From assembly GCA_024345305.1 (NCBI GenBank), contig BRON01000001.1, positions 1,240,001 through 1,304,000 on the forward strand: a stretch of 64,000 nt of DNA, in the 5' to 3' direction. The DNA is from Mrakia gelida. Taxonomy: Eukaryota > Basidiomycota > Tremellomycetes > Cystofilobasidiales > Mrakiaceae. Positions within the stretch are counted from its first letter, which is position 1. The number at the start of each line of letters is the position of its first letter. The position numbers were made by a program, and so were the translations under genes. Positions 56,385 through 64,000 of the stretch are shown piece after piece. Below the pieces are notes generated by a model, which worked only from the letters and a program-made list of their open reading frames with translations, was not told the DNA's origin and did not search any database.

Positions 56385-57506
56385 CTCTTCTCCGTCTCTC
56401 AGAGGGTGATCAAACTGACCTCTACTCTTCCACTCTCTTTCTCACTTCCTCTCAGTCGGCTGGATCAGGTGTTCGTACCTCTTCACGCCCGCTTCTGGAA
56501 TCGAGGAACCCGTTCGCTGACTTTATCTTCGTCTTTCCTTCAGACCGACTTCGCCGACTTCACGTCTCTTACCTACCTCATCACTGGATGGAAAGCCGTC
56601 ACTGTATTCACGGATCTCGTTCTCACCGCTTCGAGTGAGTCACCTCTTCCGAATAGACGCGACTCGCCTCGCGAGCAGTAGCGCTGACACTGGCTCTCTT
56701 CTTCCTGCTCCACAGTCGTCTTCTCGTTGATGAACAGCCGGACGGGATGGAGGCAGTGAGTGAACCATCCCCGTTCCTTTCTCGAGTTGCGAGTCGAAAA
56801 GAGAGCTGACTTTCGCGTCTTCTTGCTCCCCTTGCTTTCAGAACCGATTCCGCCGTCACCCGACTCGTTCGATGGATCGTCGAGGCTCAAGCCCTTCCTC
56901 TCATTGCTGCGCTCTTCTTCCTGACCTCCTACGCAGCCGACTCGGGAGGAAACATCTGGTGAGTGCGCGACAACGAGCCTCGGCGCGTCGGAGCCTCGCT
57001 GACTTTTTCTTTCCCCTTCATCAGCTTGATTCCTTCGTTCGCAGAGGCGAAGCTGTGCTGTATCAGTGTCCTTCACGTTCTTAACTCGTGAGTCTACATA
57101 CCCTACTACAAGACCTCAAGATGACGCGAACTCAACCTGACCCTCGTCACTTTCCCTCTCCTCCAGCCGAGGACGACTCCGCCACGATCTCTCTACCGAG
57201 CACGCCTCCAACAAAAACTCCGGTCTCACCACCAAGGGACGAGTCCAGATCCATACCGTCACTATCCAAGAAGCCTCTCCCTCCGACAACTACGACCCCG
57301 AAGCTCAGCGACACGCACGGAACCACCAAGTTCGAGCAAGCCGGATGGAGGACCCCGACGAGATCAGTCTCGAGTCGTTCGAGAACAAGGGAACTGGATC
57401 GTCGCGGAGATCTGGAGATTCTTTCCCAAATGAAGCGGAGGAGACGTTGGGATCGAGCCAGGCGAAGCTTGTCCCTGCGGTGCCGTTCGAGCAGATGAGG
57501 TGGTAG
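55120..57506 (+). CDS. DUF6534-like seven-TM basidiomycete membrane protein
   Basis: This is a multi-pass membrane protein of the large basidiomycete DUF6534/6533-like group, with no known function. It starts MPVEPSDFSSLPQDEQ, then LFLGPLIIASLLDGVLFGLI as TM1. Later segments include SYVLLGICIPSILAGLCCGLA and VTVFTDLVLTASIVFSLM. The typical motif NSRTGWRQTDSAVTRLVRWIVEAQALP precedes the last TM. The C-terminal ~130 residues are hydrophilic and Ser/Glu-rich, ending PFEQMRW. The middle can be joined in frame only through very short exons: TACTTCGAG (55923-55931, 9 nt), GGCATCCTCA (56019-56028, 10 nt) and a 15-nt exon at 56456-56470 (SAGSG). Each has its own CTGAC- or CTAAC-type branch and YAG acceptor. 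A (TC)14 repeat lies in one intron. Start chosen as the first Met of the open first exon. Confidence 0.72.
56354..56381 (+). repeat. (TC)14 microsatellite in an intron
   Basis: A pure TC dinucleotide run lies just after the donor of the intron following the ITVMS exon of the DUF6534-like gene. It may be length-variable. Confidence 0.85.
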
Positions 57507-58093
57507 ACTTGTTGGCTAGCTTAGCTTGCGCTTCTTTCTTTTACCTTCTTGCTGGTGCGTCGATGTTATGGGCTAATCTTTGTACCTCTCGAAGCGACGA
57601 GGGGGAAGATCCGGGTCGAAACGTCGAGACAACTCGAGACGACGGCGCGTCTCGGTTCTTCGATTCAATTTCTCCAGCTCAATCAATCAAGAAACGCTCG
57701 TTCCTCGTGGTCTCTAGAAATAGCTCCACGTTCATGCTTGTCTCTCAGCCTTGGTCCCGCCGGCCAGTCTCTGTTTGAATGGCCGCGGGTCGCTTTGACC
57801 TGCCTTCCCTCCTTCGCTCGCTCGCTCGATGAAGTTCTTCCACGAGCCCAGACAAGGCCCAGACTCCGCTCTTCTTCTTCTTCTTCTTCTTCTTCCCCTC
57901 TCTTCTCCTCTCGTCCGTGGAGTTTCTCCGACAGCACTCGCACGGTACATCGAAGGGGAAAAAAGGGGGATCGCATCGACTCTGTGCTCGAAACGAAACA
58001 AAACGAACTGAATCGGAAGGTACTGTAAGGAAAGAAGCTATACCCAACCGCGTACCACTACTACTCGTAAGGAAAGAAAGGGAAGAATGATCA
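57507..58093. other. convergent 3' flanks with a CTT microsatellite
   Basis: No gene is seen. A (CTT)8 run lies at 57871-57895. Confidence 0.5.
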
Positions 58094-61000
58094 TCAAAGG
58101 AAATCCAACAGATCTCCTCCTCCACTCGGCTGAGCAGGAGGAGGGGGAGGAGCGGCGGCAGCTCTCGACTGCTGCTGCTGCAGAGGTTGACCGAATCCTC
58201 CTCCTCCTGCCATCGACGACGGCTGCTGCTGGGGTGCTATCGTTGTCGGCGGGTTCATGGACTGATCCGCGAACAAACTCATGATGTCGTCGAGCGCGTT
58301 TCGTTGAGGTACCGGAGCTGAGTTGGTGTGAGGGACGGAGGAGGTTGAAGAGGAGGAAGGAACGCCGAACGCGTCGAAGGAGTCGCCTGGGATGGGATCG
58401 TCTTCGAAGTCGAGGCTGAGACGTGGAAGAAACGGAGAGAGAAGACGAGGGGGTCAGTCGCAGAGCTCGGATGGCGAACGAACGAGAGGGAAGCCAAAAC
58501 GAACAGGTTCTCAGCCTTCTGTCCTTGCTCGACGGTGTGGATGGCCTTCTCTCGGGTGACGTTGAGATCCTCGGTTCTATGAGGGGAGAAGACGGATAGA
58601 GGAAGGGGAAGGAGACACGAGTCAGCTTCGATCGAACAACTCGACGAACGCAGAGGAGAGTTTCGTGACGAGCCAAAGGAGTTGGTCGGAACGTACTCTG
58701 TAGCTCGCTTCTGCAGGTCGTCGATTCCGATCCGTCCTCGTCCAACGAAGGTCTGAGGAGAGAGAGAGGAAAGAGGTCAGCTCGAGAGAGGTGAACGCGT
58801 TTGCAAGGAAGACGGATCGTTGGACGAGACTCGCCTCTGCCGGCTTGTGGTAGACACTAGCGAGGGTCGAGATCTCTCCAAGAAGCTCCTCGAGAATTGG
58901 CGGAGGGACACTCGTCTGAGGAAGCGAGATGGGAGGTCGATCGGCGAGGACGACGGCCTGAAGAAGAACAGAACGACGAGGAGTGATGGCCGTCAGCTCT
59001 TCAATCGACTTTCGAACTCCGCAGTCGGACGGGGAAGCGCGAGAACGTGGAAGGAACTCACCTTGGCAGCAGCAGGATCCGTCGAGAGAAGTCTCCAGTA
59101 AACGTAGGCTCGATCTCGAACGTCTGGCGAGTCGCAATCCTTCGTCGCCATCTGAAGAACCTTTTGAACGATGGCCTGGGACTCGTCGGGCTTCTTGAGG
59201 AAGAGCTTGACGATGGCGGTGAGGGTTTGGAGTTGGACCTGAGGAAAAGACGGGCGACGAAGGGAGCGGGGTTCAGCTTTGCTTCGTTCGAGAAGGAGGG
59301 AAGGCGAGACGCGTTCAAGGCGAGCGAGAGAGAGTGGCGAGAGCAGATAGAGAGATCGGAACGCACCTGATAGCTCTCCTCCTTGAAAGTCTTGAGGAAG
59401 ATTCCGAGTAGATCGTCTGCGTTCTCGATCTTGTCGGCGTACTCTCCGATGATCCAGATCAACGACGCCTTGGCTTCCGGTTCGTCGAGCTCGTCCAAAC
59501 TGGCGCAGAGGGTAGGGATGATACCCTCGTAGCTGTGAGGGTACTTTCGGAAGATGTCCTGAAAAGGAGGAGGAAGCGGGCGGGAGAGAACAGACGAAGG
59601 TCAGCGAGTTTGAGACGCGTCGAGAAAGAAGAGCGAGAAGTATGAGCTCGCCTTGATAACGACGATAGCCTCCTGCACGACGTAGCTGACTCGAGTACTG
59701 ATGAGGTCGAGAAGCACTCCAATGCATCGCTCGGCGGCGTCGTCGATCTTGATGGCGGTCTGTCCGATGGCCTTGATCGACTTTCGAACGAAGTCAACGT
59801 CGACTTCCGAAGCGTACCTATCGAGCAGAGACAGCGACGAGGAGTCAGCTTTTCCTTTCCGAAGCCTCACAGCCGTTCGAAAAATATAGCAGCGAGACTC
59901 ACTCCTTCAACTCGCTCAACAGCGTATCGACGTTCTTGGGTCCAGCTAGTCGAACCATGATGTCGAGCTTCTCGACCTTGACGTAGGGAGGATCGTTGTA
60001 CTTGCAGAAGAAGACCCTCATCTCGTTGGGAAGGATGTCTGGACGTTTCTGGAGGAGGAGGTTGATGTTTCGAAGAGCGACCCACTGGATCTCGGGAGCG
60101 GAGGAGACGAGGGTGACTGGAAACGAACGCGAGGAGAAGACGAGGTCAGACACGTCGAGGGACCTGAAAACGGACCGAAAACCGACTCACCTAATGGAGG
60201 TGCCATCTTCCTAATCAGCTGCTTGATGAGATCGTCTCGCTCGACGTTCTTCATGTGAATCATCACGACCTGAGCAGGGAAAGGAAGGAAGGGTAGTCAG
60301 CTCGCGTCTCCCACTCTTCTTCTCCGCACGGAACACAAGCCAATAACAAGAGGCCAACGATCAACTCACCCTAACAGCCGTCAACAGAACAGCTCCGTTC
60401 GCATGCTGGAACTGAGGCATGACCCGCTCGCAGATGTGCTCGCTCTCCTCCGAATCGTTGGCCTTGTACTTCGCGAGAGCCGAGAGGATAGCGATCCTTC
60501 CCCACTCGGAGCACTCGTTCAGAGCGACGAGGAGCTTGTTGAGGACGTGGGAGTCGATGATGAAGACGCCTTGAGGAGCGTTGGCTGAGGTAGGGGAGAT
60601 GGGAGAGGAGGAACCAGCCGAGGCGGTGGCAGCAGCGTAGTTGGCGAGGGAGGTTTCGTGGATGTCGGTAAGAGCTGCTACGGCGTTGGCGACGACCTGA
60701 ACGAGAGTAGCATCGTCACGAGAAAGATCAGACTCTGTCCCTGGAGCCAAGAGAGCTCGAGGAAGGCAGATGATGAGACGTGAGAGGGAGACGAACCATG
60801 GGATTGCTATCGCCAACCATGTCCTTCAGCTGCTCGACGAATCCGTTGTCGACTGCCAGCTCGGGCTTCAGATCGTAGAGCTTAGCGACGGCGAGAGCAG
60901 CAGTCTTCCGAACGTAAGGGTTCTCGTCCTGGAGGCACTTCTGCAGAGGGTCGGCGAGGTAGTCGATGATCTTCTCGGCTCGAAGGCAGCCCATGGTTCG

Positions 61001-62087
61001 GATGGCAAGAGCTCGAACCAGGGGGTTGGGATCGGCGGTGTCCTGCAGGGGATAAGGGGAGGCCGAAAAGGTCAGAAATGAAGACTAAAGAGCTGACACA
61101 AGGTCGAGAGGAAACGAGGGAAGGGAGGCAGGGAGGAAAGGCGAGCTGACCTTGACGAAGGTGTTGACGGCGAGAATGACGAGCTCTGGTTGGGTAGCAG
61201 CGTAGTTGATGAGGTAGAGGTAGACTAGCTTCTTCTGTTCCAGATCATCGGTTTGCTGGTTGGGTGAAGAGGATGGTGATGAGGCGAGAAGAGGATGAGG
61301 GAGGAGAGCGAGGAGGGGAAGGGAGGAAGGAAGGAGGAGAGCGAGGTCAGCACCGGTAGTACAAGTCGCGAGGTAGTTCTTTCGGCGATGAAGACATGAG
61401 ATGCAGCCAGCAGACGAGTTCAAGCTGTACTATGCAGCTCAATTCTCGTCGTCGGCTGCTGAAGCTACCGAAAGTTGGGTTGAGATGGGGAGGGCGAGCT
61501 CGTTCGACGTGTGAAGGCAGAACGAAGCTCTCTGTCCGCTACATCCTCATACCAGTAGCTCCCAGACATGCCCAGAATCCCCAGAATCCTAGAATTCTGT
61601 TGTAGTCACGCGGAGCTTTGAGCTACTCTTCTCCGTTGAGGAAGGGTTCCTCGAGGGCTGTCCTTCCTACTCGAGCTGACGAGAGCTCGCACCTCCTCCT
61701 CCTCCTTCCGTTCCCTCCCTCGTCCGCCTACCGACCACTGCTCCTTAAGCGAGAAAGACGAAGAAGAAAACGGCATAGCTGATACTGACCATGTTGACGA
61801 GAATATCTGGGAAGAGTCCTGAGACGTCCTTCCCGACTGTCATGGAAGCGACTGTCCGTTTGATGGCATCCGCTCGCTTCTCCTTGTCCGGAGAGTGAAG
61901 ATCGCTCTTGAGCTCGTAGTTCTCACCTGTCAGGCAGCAAGAAAAGATGTATGAAGTTAGTCAAGAGGGAAGAAAGGCCGGCGTAAAGGCTTGGTCGTGG
62001 CAGGAGAGGGAGAGGGAAGGGGAACAAGGGGAGGGAGGGAAGGAGGAACGAACCCTTCTTTGGTGCTGCTGATCCTCGTCCGTTCAT
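58094..62087 (-). CDS. APL2: AP-1 complex beta-adaptin (ear-less)
   Basis: This is the large beta subunit of the AP-1 clathrin adaptor, acting at the trans-Golgi network and endosomes. It starts [20 protein letters not shown], then [20 protein letters not shown] and [17 protein letters not shown], the highly conserved beta-adaptin N-terminus. HEAT-like repeats continue through [71 protein letters not shown] and [36 protein letters not shown] ends the trunk. The Pro/Gln/Ser-rich hinge ends directly in GGGDLLDFL, a clathrin-box-like motif, so the C-terminal ear domain is absent, as in yeast Apl2. AP-1 rather than AP-2 is inferred from this and overall likeness. Intron 2 is 534 nt (61256-61789); most other introns are about 60-120 nt. 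Confidence 0.92.
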
Positions 62088-62928
62088 CCTGAGAAGCCGA
62101 GTCTTGGGGAGATAGAGATCTAGTGGAGAGGCCTGTCTAGAGGTAGGTGATGGTGAGAGGAAGGCGGAGGGGGGAAGGAGAGAGGAGGGGAAGGGAAGGA
62201 GATGCGAGGTGGGTGTTGAGGTGAGCTGGACGACGCCGTCACGCAGGCGAGTCGAGAGCTCGTCCTTGTCCTTGGTGACCGCGAGTCTAGCGTTTTCGAG
62301 CTACTCCAGTCAGCGAGCAGAATAACGATGCATTCAAACTTAGTAAGACGGCCGAAACATTCGATTGGAAGGGCTCTTGGAGCGCGAGAAGACGGCCAAA
62401 GAGACGAGCCCATCTCGTCGCCAGCGAGCCTTCCTTCTCCTCGAGGTGGACCTCAAAAGGTCGAGCGACTAGAGAGAAGAACTTCATTGAATGACGTTTC
62501 AGCGAGTTTAGTGTTTGGAGTCTCTGTCGTGAGCAGCTGGCGGTGAGAGAGGGGCTCTGAGCTCGACGCGTCGCCAGACACCGACGAGCGAAAAGCTTCT
62601 CGTTCCAAAGCTCAACCAACGACACAGATCAGCCCTCCAAGCTGGTTCACGCGGCGAACTCATATGCCGACCAGATCTCACGAGAAGGACGCCAGCCGAA
62701 GCTTGAAGCTCCTCTCCTCTCGTCGTCGCGATCAGCGTCGAAGACCTTTCGTCTCGACAAACAGGGGAAGCAAAGGCGACGTGTATCACTGAAAAAGGCC
62801 TCTTCACTCCCATCAAACTATGCGTATGTAATGTGTGTGCGTGTGTACTTCTGCTGGAAAACCGAAAACTATGCAAAGACTAAGGTATCAAACCCTCGAC
62901 GCGTCTCTCTCTCTCTCCTCACTCGCGT
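62088..62928. other. AP-1 beta promoter and 3' flank of the right-edge gene
   Basis: No gene is seen. An ACGCGT palindrome and a GT-rich stretch near 62835-62850 are the only notable features. Confidence 0.45.
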
Positions 62929-64000
62929 TCACGTCCTCTCGATCCCGTTCATCCCAATCCCCTCCCAAACCCGCTTCACCACCGCCTTCTCCTTCTCCTC
63001 ACTCCCCACGCTTTCTCCACTCAGCGCTGCCTCCTCCTCCTCGTCCTCGTCTTGCTCGTGACTCCCGTTCGAACCCATCCCTCCTCTGGGTCGCACGATC
63101 CTCGGTTCGCTCGACCTCGCTTCCTCCTCGAGCGGAGAGGGAGTTCGTCCTGGAGTTGTGCTCGCTGTGGGGTGGGCGTCTCCGGCTTTGGAGAAGGAGG
63201 AGAAGGAGGAGGTGAGGGAGGGGGAGGGAGCGTGGTGGTGGTGTTGATGGACGTGAGTGTGGTGGGTGTGAGGCGGCGGAGGAGGAGGGTTGGGAGATCG
63301 ATAGTGAGATGGGTATTGCGTGGAGTAGGAGGCTGGAGGGAAGGCGTGGCGAGAACCGGTAGTAGGAGAGGTGGAGGGAGGAGGTGGAGGAAGAAGGAGT
63401 CCAGAAGGTGGTCGGAGAGGGTGGAAAGGTTGAGGAAGATGGTCGGTCGCCGCGGTCGACGAGGGTTGTTTCCTTTTCAGGGTGGTTGGAGAGGGACCGT
63501 CGTAGGGATTTGGGGAGATAGTATGAGGAGGGTAGGTTGCTGGTCGAGGATGCTGAGGAGAGGATGCTACTTCGTTGGGGTGGAAGGGAGTCGAAGCGAG
63601 GAGGAAGTCGCGGAACGAGGGGAGGGAGATGTCTGAACCTGTTGCTGGAGGGTCTCTCGCGAGAGTAGGCGAGGAAGAGGTGGTTTGATGGGATCCAGAG
63701 GAGGAAGGAGGTCCTGGGTAGTCGAGTCCAGCCGAAGATCGAGGGAGAAGGGGTGGAGGAAGAGGAGTTGTTGGTCGTTCGTGATGAAACTGCCTCGACG
63801 CGTCTCGTCCGAACTGTCCTCCTTCGATGGACGTGTACGAGTTTGGAACCCAGTGGCCAGAAGGACCACTCGACGAACCCGTTCGAGCTTCCTCCGCTCT
63901 CTGCTGCTCTCCAGCGTCCCAGGATCTCGACGCTCCATCTGGTCTTCGAACTCTATCAACCCAAACTGCTCCGCCTCCTGACGATCTTGGTCGTTCGTCC
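62929..64000 (-). CDS. low-complexity protein, C-terminal part (runs off right edge)
   Basis: One minus-strand frame is open from the right edge to a TGA at 62929-62931, 357 codons including the stop, without any intron. The length and coherence of the frame support a real gene whose start lies outside the window. The protein is rich in Ser, Pro and Thr with His tracts (HTHHTHVHQHHHH), a PPPPP run and an acidic patch (DEDEEEEE). A possibly structured segment, DISLPSFRDFLLASTPFHPNE, lies near the middle, and the end is VVKRVWEGIGMNGIERT. No domain is recognised. The composition resembles the disordered part of a fungal transcription or signalling regulator, which is a guess. Confidence 0.65.
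   Translation of the reverse strand, partial: DERPRSSGGGAVWVDRVRRPDGASRSWDAGEQQRAEEARTGSSSGPSGHWVPNSYTSIEGGQFGRDASRQFHHERPTTPLPPPLLPRSSAGLDYPGPPSSSGSHQTTSSSPTLARDPPATGSDISLPSFRDFLLASTPFHPNEVASSPQHPRPATYPPHTISPNPYDGPSPTTLKRKQPSSTAATDHLPQPFHPLRPPSGLLLPPPPPSTSPTTGSRHAFPPASYSTQYPSHYRSPNPPPPPPHTHHTHVHQHHHHAPSPSLTSSFSSFSKAGDAHPTASTTPGRTPSPLEEEARSSEPRIVRPRGGMGSNGSHEQDEDEEEEAALSGESVGSEEKEKAVVKRVWEGIGMNGIERT

Overview
The window is nuclear DNA of a GC-rich basidiomycete fungus. Nearly every gene is split by many short introns, usually with GTGAGT- or GTTCGT-type donors, a strong CTGAC branch point (commonly GCTGACC) and a pyrimidine tract before YAG. Codon choice is strongly C-ending, intergenic spaces are short, and gene content is fungal (Pho80-like cyclin, RTA1, NCS1 permease, DUF6534-like membrane protein). 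A Pucciniomycotina yeast of the Rhodotorula/Sporobolomyces/Leucosporidium kind fits best; that placement is inference. Most genes were assembled by joining exons by eye. Spans run from start codon to stop codon and include introns.

Layout. 0-8.4 kb: a Pcl/Pho80-type cyclin cut by the left edge (-), D-aminoacyl-tRNA deacylase DTD1 (-), a G3BP/Bre5-type NTF2-RRM-RGG protein (+), and a second Pcl-type cyclin (+) whose frame is interrupted by one TGA where its paralogue has Trp. 9-13.7 kb: an MMTAG2-domain protein, the Fe-S assembly protein ISA1 and the complex II anchor SDH4, all +. 14-40 kb: a block rich in membrane and redox genes: an Old Yellow Enzyme (-), a full-length ABCB exporter (+), an intron-containing tRNA (-), a DHA1-type MFS transporter with a duplicated mini-exon (+), a conserved secreted protein with an apparent frameshift (-), a wax-synthase-like MBOAT acyltransferase (+), a polytopic membrane protein of unknown function (+) and an RTA1 protein (-). 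40-51 kb: an arrestin-like protein (-) and a POP7/Rpp20-like protein (+) sharing an 85-bp divergent promoter, an NCS1 purine-cytosine permease (-) and a second MFS transporter (+). 51-64 kb: phosphoglycerate kinase PGK1 (+), a DUF6534-like membrane protein built partly from micro-exons (+), the AP-1 beta-adaptin (-), and the C-terminal part of a low-complexity protein running off the right edge (-).

Most genes are unrelated housekeeping genes. Functional links are limited: ISA1 and SDH4 are adjacent mitochondrial genes (Fe-S assembly and complex II), and the 14-40 kb block could serve detoxification or lipid/metabolite export, which is speculative. I found no transposon, CRISPR array or clear horizontally acquired island. 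The most informative observations are at gene-structure level: the in-frame TGA in the cyclin, the synonymous exon duplication in the MFS gene, the frameshift in the secreted protein, runs of 9-15 nt micro-exons, a GC-AG intron in PGK1, a tRNA with unusual features, and many intronic ACGCGT palindromes.
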